A stretch of DNA of 64,000 bases from Curvibacter soli (GCF_029211125.1 NZ_JARGEN010000034.1:62001-126000); one strand, 5' to 3'. Shown: positions 29,909-40,636, counted from the first letter of the stretch. Notes: generated by a model from the letters alone, not told the origin. A program made the numbers and translations.

Positions 29909-30859
29909 CTATTGATTGTACCAACCGAGCACGGCCCCCTGCCGCTCCACCCAACCGCTCCCGACCTTGATGCAGATGCGGTGGCCCCGCGTGGCGCAAG
30001 CCGCCAACTGGTCGAGCAGCTCGTCGAGCTGCGCGGTGCTGGGTGTGGTGCCGCAATCGTCCCTCAGCCACTGGCGCAGCGCATTGGCCTGGCGTGCACG
30101 GCCCAGGTGCCGCAGCGCGTCGATGGCGGGCGGGCGGCCCGTGGCCCCCAGGTCCTGCAACGCCAGGTCGCGCAGCAGTTCGGCGGCCTGCGCCGCATGG
30201 CGGGCGCTGCGCGCGAAGGTGTCGCGGAACTGTGGCAGCACGTCGTCCAACGCGGGCAGCAGGCGCGCGCGGATGCGGTTGCGCGTGAACTGCGGGTCGG
30301 CATTGGTCGAGTCTTCGACCCAGGCCACGTTCTGGGCGCACAGCCACGCGCGCACGTCCGCGCCGCGCACGCGCAGCAGCGGGCGGTGGTATGCAATGCC
30401 GTCGCGCTCCCAGTGCGCGGGCATGGCCGCCAGGCCCGGCACGCCCGCACCGCGCGACAGGGCCAGCAGCAGGGTTTCGACCTGGTCGTCCGCATGCTGC
30501 GCAAGCGCTATGCTTTTAATAGCTGCATGCGCTCGTGTATCAAGCGCCAGAGCCCTGAAAGCCTCATAACGCGCAGTGCGCGCGGCGTCCTCCGGGCTGG
30601 CGCCTGGGCGATGCCGCGCATCCACATGCTGCACGGCAAGGGGAACGCCGAGCTGCGCGCACAGGTCCGCGCAATGCCGGGCAAAGCCATCGGCTGCTGC
30701 CTGCAGGCCGTGGTGGACGTGCAGGGCCCGCACCTGCCCGGGCCAGCGCCGCGCGCAGGCCAGCAGCAGCGCGGTGGAATCAGCCCCGCCGCTGAACCCC
30801 ACGGCCAGCGGCAGCGCGGGCGCGAAGGATGCGATGGCCTCGCCGAAGGGCTGGGTCAT
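29909..30859 (-). CDS. tilS: tRNA(Ile)-lysidine synthase
   Basis: A 316-residue N-type PP-loop ATPase that converts C34 of the tRNA-Ile CAU anticodon to lysidine so that it reads AUA. The P-loop is GFSGGADSTALLLA (about residues 20-33), followed by HVHHGLQAAADGFARHC and AQHADDQVETLLLALSRGAGVPGL. Start MTQPFGEAIASF. The C-terminal region is short for TilS. An A-family repeat supplies the codons for RAHAAIKSIALA before the AQHADDQ motif. Its stop codon abuts element D, and the B/C composite lies upstream. Confidence 0.92.
   Translation of the reverse strand: MTQPFGEAIASFAPALPLAVGFSGGADSTALLLACARRWPGQVRALHVHHGLQAAADGFARHCADLCAQLGVPLAVQHVDARHRPGASPEDAARTARYEAFRALALDTRAHAAIKSIALAQHADDQVETLLLALSRGAGVPGLAAMPAHWERDGIAYHRPLLRVRGADVRAWLCAQNVAWVEDSTNADPQFTRNRIRARLLPALDDVLPQFRDTFARSARHAAQAAELLRDLALQDLGATGRPPAIDALRHLGRARQANALRQWLRDDCGTTPSTAQLDELLDQLAACATRGHRICIKVGSGWVERQGAVLGWYNQ
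30507..30560 (-). repeat. Dispersed repeat family A, copy inside tilS
   Basis: Minus strand reads GGCTCTGGCGCTTGATAC and GCGCATGCAGCTATTAAAA, matching the intergenic copies, yet it keeps the tilS frame open. Confidence 0.7.
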
Positions 30860-30952
30860 GCCGCCACCCCGCGCTAGCTGCCAATCACAAGGGGCAGGCG
30901 CATGGCAGCGCACTGCCCCTGTGGCGGGGAGATGGCGCGGCCCGGCAGCGCG

Positions 30953-31357
30953 CTAGTGCAGTGTTCGATGCTTGGCGGCATAAACCTGGAAACGGCAGTT
31001 GAATGCGCCTGCCGGTGCCGTGATCGGGGTGCCAGGCAAGGCGCGACGACGCGGCGGGCTACTGCCCGCAAGGAGGAGCAACGCCGCATGGCGCGCCGAG
31101 CGCGGTGCTGGCGGGTGCATAGCGCTCTCACCCACGAGGCGAACGCCATCGAAGCCGTCAACGCTTGATTTCATGCGGCTTGTCAAGGGATACAAAGCGG
31201 TCAACTGCCGTTTCCAGGTTAAATGAAAGCGATGCGTTTTGGCGCAGGGCAAGGCGCAAACCACAGCGATAGCCGTAGCTATCGCGAGGATTTGCAACGC
31301 CGCCATGCGTCAAAAGGCGCGGTTTTATGTGCTGCTTGGCGTTGAACACTGCACTAG
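30953..31357 (+). mobile_element. Element C, copy 2, interrupted by element B
   Basis: The left end CTAGTGCAGTGTTCGATGCT (30953 on) stops after 28 bp; the rest resumes near 31224 and ends GAACACTGCACTAG at 31357. The 234-bp B element in between is a clear nested insertion. The final TAG of accA (31354-31356, minus strand) is formed by the CTAG at this element's end. The composite separates accA from tilS. Confidence 0.88.
30985..31218 (+). mobile_element. Element B, copy 2 (nested in element C)
   Basis: 234 bp with ends CCTGGAAACGGCAGTTG and CAACTGCCGTTTCCAGG. Flanks ATAAA (left) and TTAAA (right) resemble a 5-bp target duplication with one change. Same orientation as the copy at 15.1 kb. 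Confidence 0.88.
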
Positions 31358-32334
31358 CGGGTCGCCTCGGCCTTGGTGTCGTTGAAGCGGCCATAGCTTT
31401 GCAAGCGCTCATAGCGGCGGTCGAGCAACTCCTTGGGCTTGAGGTCGGACACCTGGCGGAAAGCGTCGTTCAGCGCGCGCTTGAGGAAGGCCGACATCTG
31501 CTTGCAGTCGCGATGCGCGCCGCCCACGGGCTCGCTGACGATCTTGTCGACCAGGCCCAGCGCTTTCAGGCGGTGTGCGGTGATGCCCAGCGCGTCGGCG
31601 GCTTCCTGGGCCTTCTCGCTGGTCTTCCAGAGGATGGAGGCACAGCCTTCGGGGCTGATGACCGAATACACCGAATACTGCAGCATCAGCACCTGGTCAC
31701 CCACGCTGATCGCCAGCGCGCCGCCGGAGCCGCCCTCGCCGATGATGGTGGTCACGATGGGCACTTCGAGCTGCGCCATCTCGAAGATGTTGCGGCCGAT
31801 GGCCTCGGACTGGCTGCGCTCCTCGGCATCGATGCCGGGGTAGGCGCCGGGCGTGTCCACGAACGTGAAGACGGGCAGGTGGAACTTTTCCGCCGTCTTC
31901 ATCAGGCGCAGGGCCTTGCGGTAGCCCTCGGGCTTGCTCATGCCGAAGTTGCGCAGCGCGCGCTCCTTGGTGTCGCGGCCCTTCTGGTGGCCCAGCACCA
32001 TGCAGGCGTGGCCGTTGAAGCGCGCCAGCCCGCCGACGATGGACAGGTCGTCGGCAAAGTGCCGGTCGCCGTGCAATTCGACGAAATCCGTGAAGATGTC
32101 GCGCACGTAGTCGAGCGTGTAGGGCCGCTCGGGGTGGCGCGCGATCTTGGTGATCTGCCAGGGGGTCAGATCGCTGTAGATGTCCTTGGTGAGCTGCTGG
32201 CTCTTCTTGCTGAGCTGGTCGATTTCTTCCGAAATATCGACCGCCGACTCGGTCTGCACGTAGCGCAGTTCTTCGATTTTGGTTTCCAGCTCGGCGATGG
32301 GCTGTTCGAAATCCAGAAAGGTCTTTTTCGCCAA
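31354..32334 (-). CDS. accA: Acetyl-CoA carboxylase carboxyltransferase subunit alpha
   Basis: A 326-residue subunit which, with AccD, transfers carboxyl from carboxybiotin to acetyl-CoA to make malonyl-CoA for fatty acid synthesis. Blocks: [59 protein letters not shown] and [20 protein letters not shown]. The start is a TTG at 32334 (read as Met: [10 protein letters not shown]), with AGGAG 8-9 nt upstream; the ATG 11 codons earlier lacks family support. Its stop codon is provided by the end of element C. Confidence 0.94.
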   Translation of the reverse strand: MAKKTFLDFEQPIAELETKIEELRYVQTESAVDISEEIDQLSKKSQQLTKDIYSDLTPWQITKIARHPERPYTLDYVRDIFTDFVELHGDRHFADDLSIVGGLARFNGHACMVLGHQKGRDTKERALRNFGMSKPEGYRKALRLMKTAEKFHLPVFTFVDTPGAYPGIDAEERSQSEAIGRNIFEMAQLEVPIVTTIIGEGGSGGALAISVGDQVLMLQYSVYSVISPEGCASILWKTSEKAQEAADALGITAHRLKALGLVDKIVSEPVGGAHRDCKQMSAFLKRALNDAFRQVSDLKPKELLDRRYERLQSYGRFNDTKAEATR

Positions 32335-32398
32335 CGTAGTCTCCTGATGCTGCAGCCGCTGTTGCATGGTGTGCGCGGCGGTTGCGGGAACCGGTGTG

Positions 32399-33045
32399 TC
32401 AATAAGCGACCGGCAGAGGATCGAGCGAGCGCCAAATATACCAAGTCGCCACGCTGCAATAAGGCGTCCAGGCGGCGGCCACTTCGCGCGCGTCGCTGCG
32501 GCTCACCGGGTCGCCCGAGAAATAGTTGCGGCTGATGCCGTTGAGCAGCCCCAGGTCGTCGAGCGGCAGCACGTTGGGCCGCATGAGATGGAAGATCAGG
32601 AACATCTCCGCCGTCCAGCGGCCGATGCCGCGGATCGCCACCAGTTCGGCCACGATGGCCTCGTCGTCCATGTCTTCCCAGGCCTTGACATGCACCGTGC
32701 CGGCATCGAAGTGCAGGGCCAGGTCCACCAAGTATTCCACCTTGCGCGCCGACAGGCCGGCGGCGCGCATGTCGTCCACCTTGAGCTTGAGCACGTGGCC
32801 CGGCGTCATGCGGCGCGGTAGCGCAGCGAAGCGGTCCCAGACGGCCTGCGCGGCCTTGACCGATATCTGCTGACCCACGATGCTGCGCGCCAGCGTGGTG
32901 AAGGCGTCGCCGCGCGTTTCCAGGCAGGCGTCGCCGAACTGCGGGATCAGCCGCTTGAGCACCCGGTCCTTCTTGGACAGATGCAGGCAGGCGTCCTGCC
33001 AGTAGTGCGGGGTGGCCAGTTTGGGGCTGGCGCCGGCGGCGGCCA

Positions 33046-33046
<1 letters not shown>
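32399..33046 (-). CDS. alkA: DNA-3-methyladenine glycosylase II-like (HhH-GPD)
   Basis: A 215-residue base-excision repair glycosylase removing alkylated purines. The HhH-GPD core is shown by [20 protein letters not shown], then the helix-hairpin-helix with catalytic Asp region: [20 protein letters not shown]. It is short, like bacterial single-domain AlkA homologues without the N-terminal domain of E. coli AlkA. The start is a GTG at 33046 that overlaps the cysS stop by one base, so it is translationally coupled to cysS. Confidence 0.88.
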
Positions 33047-34419
<1,373 letters not shown>

Positions 34420-34531
34420 GAAATCAAGTGGAAGGGGATGCGGCGCGGCAGCAGGAACCCCAGGCGCCGGCATTGGAAGCGGAGGGCTGCGAGACCGTGC
34501 CCATGGCCCTTTGCGGACGGCTGGACGAGCG

Positions 34532-34558
34532 TTGCATGAATACCCCCTCGGCTACAAT
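34532..34558 (+). promoter_or_regulatory. Candidate sigma-70 promoter for the TPR/L,D-transpeptidase genes
   Basis: TTGCAT (34532-34537) and TACAAT (34553-34558) with a 15-bp spacer, 54 bp before the TPR start. The spacer is shorter than the usual 17 bp, so this is tentative. Confidence 0.4.
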
Positions 34559-34611
34559 CCGCCGCAGTATAGCCTGCCGCCAGCGCTTGACACAGCGTCC
34601 GTTTACTGTCC

Positions 34612-35691
34612 ATGAAACCCGCCCGCCCGCCCCTCCCCCATGTTCTGCGTCTGCTCGTCCTGGCCGCGCTGCTTGCCGGCCCCGCAGCCCACGCGGACGA
34701 GTACGGCGAGATCACCCAGTTGCTGCGCGCAGGCAAATCCGCCGACGCCCTGGCCAAGGCCGACCAGGCCCTGGCCACCAAGCCGCGCGACCCGCAACTG
34801 CGCTTCCTGCGCGGCGTGGCCCAGGCCGAAACCGGCAAGCCGGGCGACGCCATCGCCACCTTCACCCGCCTCACCGAAGAATATCCCGAGTTGCCCGAGC
34901 CCTACAACAACCTGGCCGTGCTGTATGCCAACCAGAACCAGCTCGACAAGGCCCGCTCCGCGCTCGAAATGGCCATCCGCACCAACCCCAGCTACGCCAC
35001 CGCGCACGAGAACCTGGGCGACGTGTACGCCAAGCTCGCGAGCCAGGCGTACAACAAGGCGCTGCAGCTCGACGACGCCAGCGCGGCCACGGTCAAGCCC
35101 AAGCTCGCGCTGATCCATGAACTGTTCATGCGCGGCCCCGCCGCCGGCAAGAACGGCAGCGGCAAGCCCGCCACCCCCGCGCCGCTGCCGCCCGCGGCGG
35201 CAACGCCCGCTGCCCCGAGCCCTGCCGCGCCCGTCGCCGCAGCGGTTCCCCCGGCACCGGCTCCGGCGCCCGCGCAGCCGCCCGTCCCTGCTCCCGCAGC
35301 GGCTGCGCAAGCACCCGCCGCTCCGCCAGCCCCCGCCGCCAGCGAATCCGCCGACGAAAAAGACGTGGTCGCCGCCGTGCAGGCGTGGGCCGCTGCCTGG
35401 TCCGCCCGCGACGTCAAGACCTATCTGTCGGCCTATGCCAAGGATTTCGACCCGCCGGGAAAGCAGTCACGCAGCGCCTGGGAAAGCGAGCGCCGCCTGC
35501 GCATCGAGGGCAAGTCGCGCATCGCCGTGAAGCTCAGCGAGTTGCGCGTGGCCGTCACCGGCGCCAAGGCCGTCGCGCGCTTCCGACAGGACTACAGCGC
35601 CGATACGCTGCGCGTGACCAGCCGCAAGACACTGGAGCTGGTCAAAAGCGATGGCCAATGGGCCATCGTCAAGGAATCGACTGGCGCCTGA
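34612..35691 (+). CDS. Exported TPR protein with C-terminal NTF2-like domain
   Basis: A 359-residue protein. A signal peptide (LLVLAALLAGPAAHA) precedes three TPR-like units at about residues 30-150 (ITQLLRAGKSADALAKAD, LPEPYNNLAVLYANQ). A long Ala/Pro-rich linker (about 180-245) leads to an NTF2/SnoaL-like domain beginning VVAAVQAWAAAWSARDVKTY and ending KSDGQWAIVKE. Probably periplasmic and protein-binding. The next gene, an L,D-transpeptidase, ends in a similar NTF2-like domain, suggesting joint work in cell-wall maintenance. No specific name is justified. Confidence 0.85.
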   Translation: MKPARPPLPHVLRLLVLAALLAGPAAHADEYGEITQLLRAGKSADALAKADQALATKPRDPQLRFLRGVAQAETGKPGDAIATFTRLTEEYPELPEPYNNLAVLYANQNQLDKARSALEMAIRTNPSYATAHENLGDVYAKLASQAYNKALQLDDASAATVKPKLALIHELFMRGPAAGKNGSGKPATPAPLPPAAATPAAPSPAAPVAAAVPPAPAPAPAQPPVPAPAAAAQAPAAPPAPAASESADEKDVVAAVQAWAAAWSARDVKTYLSAYAKDFDPPGKQSRSAWESERRLRIEGKSRIAVKLSELRVAVTGAKAVARFRQDYSADTLRVTSRKTLELVKSDGQWAIVKESTGA

Positions 35692-35698
35692 CCGGCGC

Positions 35699-37069
35699 AT
35701 GTCACGGGAGCGCGCCCTAGGGCATGCTTGTGCACGACGCTTTTCCCGCCGCATCCGCTTGAACCTCCGCCACTTTCTGCAGCCGCATCTTCTGGGTCGC
35801 TGGGCCCGGCTGGCCGTTCTGCTGCCCACTCTCGCCGCCCAGGCGCCGCTCACCCATGCCAAGGAGGAGCGGCGCCACCGCGGCGGCGCCCCGGCCAGGG
35901 CCAGCGCGCCGGCAGCAGCGCCTGCCACCACGCCGCTGCTGCGCGACGGCAAGGCCGAAGCCCGCCTGCTGGACATCCAGCAACTGGCTTCCCAGGGCCG
36001 CAGCCGCGAGGCCCTGGCGCTGGCCGATGCACTGGTGCGCGACCACCCCAACTTCCAGTTGGCGCAACTGGTGCTGGGCGACCTGCTGACGGCCCGCACC
36101 CGGCCCGCGCCGCCGGCGGGCAAGGTGCCCGGCGACGATGTCCCCGCGCTCCCGTCGCAGGCCCAGGCCGGGCTGCAGGCGCTGCGCGAGGAATGGCAGA
36201 TGCGCGTGGCAGCCAGGCACAGGCGGCCACCAGCGGGCAGCCTGCCGGAGCAGTTTCTCGCCCTGTCCCCGCGCAACCGCCACGCCATCGCGGTGGACAC
36301 CTCGCGCTCGCGCCTCTACCTGTTCGAGAACACCGGCGCGGGTCTGGCCCTGGTGGCCGATTACTACGCCTCGGTCGGCAAGCTGGGCATCGGCAAATCC
36401 ACGGAAGGCGACCTGCGCACGCCGCTCGGGGTGTACTTCATCACCAGCCGGCTCGACCCGGCGACGCTGAAGGACTTCTACGGCGCGGGCGCCCTGCCCA
36501 TCAACTACCCGAACCCGCTCGACCAGCGCCGCGGCAAGACCGGCAGCGGCATCTGGCTGCACGGCTCGCCGCCGGACCAGTTCGTGCGCGCGCCGCTGTC
36601 CACCGATGGCTGCGTGGCGCTGTCCAACCCCGACCTGGAGCGCATCGTGCGCACCGTGGAGCCGCGCAGCACGCCCGTGGTCATCGCGCGCGAGCTGCGC
36701 TGGGTGGCGCCGGCCAGCATCCAGGACGAGCGCCATGCATTCGAGGCGGTGCTCGACGCCTGGCGCAGCGCCCGCTCGCGCGGCGACATGCGGCAGGTCG
36801 CCAGCTTCTATGCGCCCGATTTCAGCAACTACCGCTACAAGACGCTGGACGCATGGCTGCCTGCGCTGCAGGCGCAGACCCAGGCGCTCAAGGGCCGCGA
36901 AATACAGCTCAAGGACATGTCCTACCTGCGCTGGACGGACAGCGCAGACACCATGGTGGTAACGTTCGGCGAGGTTCCAGCCGGCGCCCGCACCGGCCCC
37001 GTGAAGCGCCAGTACTGGACGCGCCGCGGCAACCAATGGCAAATTTTCTTCGAAGGAGTGATTGGATGA
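35699..37069 (+). CDS. L,D-transpeptidase (YkuD domain) with C-terminal NTF2-like domain
   Basis: A 456-residue exported protein. The N-terminus (residues 1-55) is basic then hydrophobic ([17 protein letters not shown]), a signal or anchor. The YkuD domain spans about 195-330: [14 protein letters not shown] opens it and the catalytic motif runs from HGSPPDQF (about 286) to STDGCVAL (Cys about 305). The last ~115 residues ([20 protein letters not shown] to [10 protein letters not shown]) are NTF2-like, as in the preceding TPR protein. Such enzymes cross-link peptidoglycan or tether proteins to it. Start ATG 35699 is the first after the upstream stop; later starts are possible. Confidence 0.88.
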   Translation: MSRERALGHACARRFSRRIRLNLRHFLQPHLLGRWARLAVLLPTLAAQAPLTHAKEERRHRGGAPARASAPAAAPATTPLLRDGKAEARLLDIQQLASQGRSREALALADALVRDHPNFQLAQLVLGDLLTARTRPAPPAGKVPGDDVPALPSQAQAGLQALREEWQMRVAARHRRPPAGSLPEQFLALSPRNRHAIAVDTSRSRLYLFENTGAGLALVADYYASVGKLGIGKSTEGDLRTPLGVYFITSRLDPATLKDFYGAGALPINYPNPLDQRRGKTGSGIWLHGSPPDQFVRAPLSTDGCVALSNPDLERIVRTVEPRSTPVVIARELRWVAPASIQDERHAFEAVLDAWRSARSRGDMRQVASFYAPDFSNYRYKTLDAWLPALQAQTQALKGREIQLKDMSYLRWTDSADTMVVTFGEVPAGARTGPVKRQYWTRRGNQWQIFFEGVIG

Positions 37070-37650
37070 TTTCCAAAAGAAAAACCGTGCTGGCGCTCGC
37101 AGGCATTGCGGCGGCAGCTATATTTTCAGTAGCAACCACGGCGCATGCGCAGGAAGGCCCCAAGGTCAGGCTCGCCACCACGCTGGGCGACATCGTGGTG
37201 CAGCTCGACCCCGCCCGCGCGCCCAAGACGGTGGAGAACTTCGTGCAGTACGTGAACGACAAGCACTACGACGGCACGGTCTTCCACCGCGTGATCGACG
37301 GCTTCATGATCCAGGGCGGCGGCTTCACGCCCGACATGCAGCAAAAGCCCACGCGTGCGCCCATCCCGCTGGAGGCGGCCAACGGCCTGAAGAACGACAA
37401 GTACACCATCGCCATGGCGCGCACCGGCAACCCCAACTCGGCCACCTCGCAGTTCTTCATCAACGTGAAGGACAACGCCAGCCTCAACGCGCCCCAGCCC
37501 GACGGCTACGGCTACGCGGTGTTTGGCAAGGTGGTCGCCGGCATGGACGTGGTGGACAAGATCCGCGCCGTCGTCACCGGCAACAAGGGCCCGCACCAGA
37601 ACGTGCCGCTCACGCCCGTCGTCATCGAAACGGCCACCGTGCTGAAGTAA
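37066..37650 (+). CDS. ppiA: Periplasmic cyclophilin-type peptidyl-prolyl isomerase
   Basis: A 194-residue cyclophilin with a signal peptide ([22 protein letters not shown]), so periplasmic. Catalytic-site sequence [16 protein letters not shown] with the conserved Arg/Phe, and [13 protein letters not shown] follow. Start ATG 37066 overlaps the L,D-transpeptidase stop (ATGA) and has GAAGGAG 8 nt upstream, so the two are coupled. Part of the signal peptide is encoded by a piece of A-family repeat (GGCAGCTATATTTTC). The cytosolic paralogue follows 20 bp downstream. Confidence 0.94.
   Translation: MISKRKTVLALAGIAAAAIFSVATTAHAQEGPKVRLATTLGDIVVQLDPARAPKTVENFVQYVNDKHYDGTVFHRVIDGFMIQGGGFTPDMQQKPTRAPIPLEAANGLKNDKYTIAMARTGNPNSATSQFFINVKDNASLNAPQPDGYGYAVFGKVVAGMDVVDKIRAVVTGNKGPHQNVPLTPVVIETATVLK
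37111..37135 (+). repeat. Partial A-family repeat in the ppiA signal-peptide region
   Basis: GCGGCAGCTATATTTTCAGT resembles the right half of the A repeat (GGCAGCTATCAAAAT). Only half a unit, so chance similarity cannot be excluded. Confidence 0.4.
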
Positions 37651-37670
37651 CCCTTTCCAGGAGAGACCCC

Positions 37671-38180
37671 ATGAGCCAGAACCCCCAGGTAGAACTGCAC
37701 ATCGCCGGCCACGGCGTCGTCACCCTCGAACTCGACGCCGGGAAGGCCCCCAAGTCGGCGGCCAACTTCCTGAACTACGTGAAGAAGGGCCACTACGACG
37801 GCACCGTCTTCCACCGCGTGATCGACGGCTTCATGATCCAGGGCGGCGGCTTCACGCCCGACATGCAGCAAAAGCCCACCGACGCCGAGATCGAGAACGA
37901 GGCCCACAACGGACTGAAGAACGACAAGTACACCGTCGCCATGGCGCGCACCAGCGCCCCGCATTCGGCCACGGCGCAGTTCTTCATCAACGTGGCCGAC
38001 AACGGCTTCCTGAACCACACCGCGCCCACCGCGCAGGGCTGGGGCTATGCCGTGTTCGGCAAGGTGGTGGACGGCACCGAGATCATCGACAAGCTCAAGG
38101 GCGTGCAGACCGGGCGCAAGGGCTTCCACGACGACGTGCCCAAGGACGACGTGGTGATCGAAAAAGCCGTCGCCCTCTGA
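37671..38180 (+). CDS. ppiB: Cytosolic cyclophilin-type peptidyl-prolyl isomerase
   Basis: A 169-residue cyclophilin without signal peptide. It shares long identical stretches with the preceding gene product ([26 protein letters not shown]), showing an old tandem duplication with split compartments. [19 protein letters not shown] is the PpiB-like substrate loop. AGGAGAG lies shortly before ATG 37671. It catalyses proline cis-trans isomerisation in the cytosol; lpxH follows 11 bp later. Confidence 0.95.
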   Translation: MSQNPQVELHIAGHGVVTLELDAGKAPKSAANFLNYVKKGHYDGTVFHRVIDGFMIQGGGFTPDMQQKPTDAEIENEAHNGLKNDKYTVAMARTSAPHSATAQFFINVADNGFLNHTAPTAQGWGYAVFGKVVDGTEIIDKLKGVQTGRKGFHDDVPKDDVVIEKAVAL

Positions 38181-38191
38181 CCGGCAACGCC

Positions 38192-38971
38192 ATGGACGCG
38201 ACCGCGCTCGGGTGGGCGGAGCTTGCCGCTCCCGCACACTGGCGCGCGGTCGATTTCATTTCGGACCTGCACCTGCAGGACGGCGAGTCCGCCACCGTGG
38301 CGGCCTGGGAGCGCTACCTGCGCGAGACGCCCGCCGATGCGCTGTTCATCCTGGGCGACCTGTTCGAGGTGTGGGTCGGCGACGACGCCGCCGACGATGC
38401 CGCCGGCTTCGAGGCCCGGTGCGCCGCCGCGCTGCATGCCGCAGCCGCGCGCATGCCGCTGTATTTCATGCAAGGCAACCGCGACTTCCTGCTCGGCCCG
38501 CGGTACGCGGCCCGCGCGGGCATGGCGCTGCTGGCCGACCCCACCGCATTCACCTTTGGCCCGCAGCGCTACCTGCTGAGCCACGGCGACGCGCTGTGCC
38601 TAGGCGATACCGACTACCTGCGCTTTCGCGCCGAGGTGCGCGCGCCCGCCTGGCAGGCGGCGTTCCTGGCCCGGCCCCTGGCCGAGCGCCGCGCCATTGC
38701 GCGCGGCCTGCGCGACCGCAGCGAGGCGCGCAAGCACGCAGGCATGGCCCATGCCGACGTGGATGCAGTTGCCGCACGCGCATGGCTGCAGGCCGCGCAC
38801 TGCGCCACGCTGATTCACGGCCACACACACAAGCCCGCCGACCATGCGCTCGGCGACGGCCTGCGGCGCATGGTGCTGAGCGACTGGGACGCCGCCGCCC
38901 ATCCGCCGCGGCTGCAGGCCCTGCGGCTCGACGCGCAAGGCAGTCTGCGGCGCATCACGCTGCCCGCCTGA
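38192..38971 (+). CDS. lpxH: UDP-2,3-diacylglucosamine diphosphatase
   Basis: A 259-residue calcineurin-like metallophosphatase cleaving UDP-2,3-diacylglucosamine to lipid X and UMP at the inner-membrane face in lipid A synthesis. Metal motifs: FISDLHLQDG, LGDLFEVWVGDD, GNRDFLLG, SHGDALCLGD and HGHTHKPADH. Start ATG 38192, 11 bp after ppiB; an AGGA-type site is weak (GGCAACGCC). Length is close to E. coli LpxH (240). mtfA follows 5 bp downstream. Confidence 0.95.
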   Translation: MDATALGWAELAAPAHWRAVDFISDLHLQDGESATVAAWERYLRETPADALFILGDLFEVWVGDDAADDAAGFEARCAAALHAAAARMPLYFMQGNRDFLLGPRYAARAGMALLADPTAFTFGPQRYLLSHGDALCLGDTDYLRFRAEVRAPAWQAAFLARPLAERRAIARGLRDRSEARKHAGMAHADVDAVAARAWLQAAHCATLIHGHTHKPADHALGDGLRRMVLSDWDAAAHPPRLQALRLDAQGSLRRITLPA

Positions 38972-38976
38972 GCCCC

Positions 38977-39789
38977 ATGGCGGGTTTCTGGAACTGGCTG
39001 GCGCGCAAGCGCGTGGCGCTGCCCGGTGCGCAGCGCGCCATTCCCGCCGCTGCCTGGGACGCCACCCTCGCCCGCTATCCCTTCCTGCAGGCGCTGACGC
39101 CGTACGAGCGAGCCCGGCTGCAGGTACTGTGCGGCCTGTTCCTGGCCCGCAAGGAGTTCACCGGCGCGGGCGGGCTGGCGGTCAGCGATGCCATGGCGCT
39201 CGACATCGCCGCGCAGGCCTGCCTGCCGCTGCTGCACATCGGTCCGCCGGAGCAGGCGCTGGCGTGGTACGGCGACTTCGTGGGTATCGTGGTGCACCCC
39301 GGCGAGGTGGTGGCGCAGCGCGAGGTGGTGGACGATGCGGGCGTGGTTCACCGCTACGACGAGGTGCTGTCGGGCGAAGCCATGGAGCGCGGCCCGGTCA
39401 TGCTGTCGTGGCAGGACGTGGCCGCCGCCCAGGCCGGCGCGTACAACGTGGTGATCCACGAATTCACCCACAAGATCGACATGCGCGGCGGCGTGGCCGA
39501 TGGCTGCCCGCCCCTGCCCACCGGCTTCCTGGGCACAGCCCACGCACGCGCAGCACGGCAGGCGTGGATGGCAGTGCTGGAGCCTGCCTATGCGCGGTTC
39601 CGCGAACAGGCCATCATCGCCGAGCGCTTCAGCGGCCCCGCTACCTGGCTGGACCCGTATGGCGCCGAATCGCCGGCGGAGTTCTTCGCCGTGGCCTGTG
39701 AGGCGTACTTCGTGGCCCGGGCACGCTTCACGGAAGAGTTCCCCACGCTGGCGCCGCTGTTCGACGCCTTCTTCCGCCGCGAAGCGTAA
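38977..39789 (+). CDS. mtfA: Zinc-dependent peptidase, MtfA family (M90)
   Basis: A 270-residue cytosolic metallopeptidase. The zinc motif HEFTHKID (about residue 162) has the H-E-x-x-H pattern, and SPAEFFAVACEAYF carries the downstream Glu. In E. coli MtfA binds the repressor Mlc and affects glucose uptake; no Mlc-like gene is seen here, so the target is unknown. Start ATG 38977 lies 5 bp after lpxH. A C element lies 11 bp behind its stop. Confidence 0.9.
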   Translation: MAGFWNWLARKRVALPGAQRAIPAAAWDATLARYPFLQALTPYERARLQVLCGLFLARKEFTGAGGLAVSDAMALDIAAQACLPLLHIGPPEQALAWYGDFVGIVVHPGEVVAQREVVDDAGVVHRYDEVLSGEAMERGPVMLSWQDVAAAQAGAYNVVIHEFTHKIDMRGGVADGCPPLPTGFLGTAHARAARQAWMAVLEPAYARFREQAIIAERFSGPATWLDPYGAESPAEFFAVACEAYFVARARFTEEFPTLAPLFDAFFRREA

Positions 39790-39800
39790 GCTCGCCCTGC

Positions 39801-39966
39801 CTAGTGCAGTGTTCGATGCTTGGCGGCACCAATAAAAGCGATGCGTTTGGGCGCAGGGCAAGGCGCAAACCGCAGCGATAGCCGTCGCTATCGCGAGGAT
39901 TTGCAACGCCGCCATGCGGCAAAAGGCGCGGTTTTATGTGCTGCTTAGCGTTGAACACTGCACGAG
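39801..39966 (+). mobile_element. Element C, copy 3 (complete)
   Basis: 166 bp from CTAGTGCAGTGTTCGATGCT to GTTGAACACTGCACGAG, with the inner palindrome GCGATAGCCGTCGCTATCGC. Intact and convenient as the family reference, though its right terminal CTAG has become CGAG. Confidence 0.85.
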
Positions 39967-39992
39967 CGCCCGCGCTGGCGCGGGATCACGAT

Positions 39993-40050
39993 ACAAATCA
40001 GCCTCCAGCGCCCATTCCATCGGTGCAACCAGCTACCAAATAAGTAGCAT
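39993..40050 (+). repeat. Dispersed repeat family A, copy before aroQ 3' end
   Basis: AAATCAGCCTCCAGCGCCCA and CGGTGCAACCAGCTACCAAA, between element C copy 3 and the convergent aroQ stop. Confidence 0.65.
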
Positions 40051-40054
40051 CACG

Positions 40055-40498
40055 CTACCAGTCCAGCAGCCCCGCGATCGCCAGCGCGTAGCCCTGCACG
40101 CCGAACCCGCACAGCACGGCGCGTGCCGCGGGTGCGATGTACGAGTGGTGGCGAAACGCCTCGCGCACATGCACGTTACTGATGTGCAGTTCCACCGCGG
40201 GCACGCCGGTGCCCTTGATCGCGTCGTGCAGCGCCACGCTGGTGTGGGTGTAGGCCCCGGCGTTGAGCACCACGCCCGCGAGCGTGCCCGCCGCCTGCAT
40301 GCGGCCCGCCTCGTGTATCCAGTCGACCAGCACACCCTCGTGGTTGCTCTGCCGGAAATCGAGCACGAGACCGTGCGCGGCGCATGCCTGGGCACAGATC
40401 TGCTCCACGTCGGCCAGCGTCTTGGTGCCATACACCTGCGGCTCGCGCATACCCAGCAGGTTCAGGTTGGGGCCGTTGAGGACGAGGGCCGTTTTCAT
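40055..40498 (-). CDS. aroQ: Type II 3-dehydroquinate dehydratase
   Basis: A 147-residue shikimate-pathway enzyme converting 3-dehydroquinate to 3-dehydroshikimate; forms dodecamers in the cytosol. [20 protein letters not shown] holds the flexible-lid Arg and Tyr, [18 protein letters not shown] the central site, and [20 protein letters not shown] the catalytic His. Start ATG 40498 ([10 protein letters not shown]); an ATG three codons earlier is possible. No accB/accC gene follows, unlike in many proteobacteria; an A repeat lies just downstream. Confidence 0.95.
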   Translation of the reverse strand: MKTALVLNGPNLNLLGMREPQVYGTKTLADVEQICAQACAAHGLVLDFRQSNHEGVLVDWIHEAGRMQAAGTLAGVVLNAGAYTHTSVALHDAIKGTGVPAVELHISNVHVREAFRHHSYIAPAARAVLCGFGVQGYALAIAGLLDW

Positions 40499-40636
40499 GG
40501 TGGACATGCGGTGGATTTGCCGGAAGTGGGTCAGGCCCCGATTCTGCCCGCGCCACAGCCGCAGCCACAAGAAAGAGCCCACCGCGCCACCCCATAAGGG
40601 GCAGCATGCGCGCCGCAACCGGATGGTGCTCGCTGG

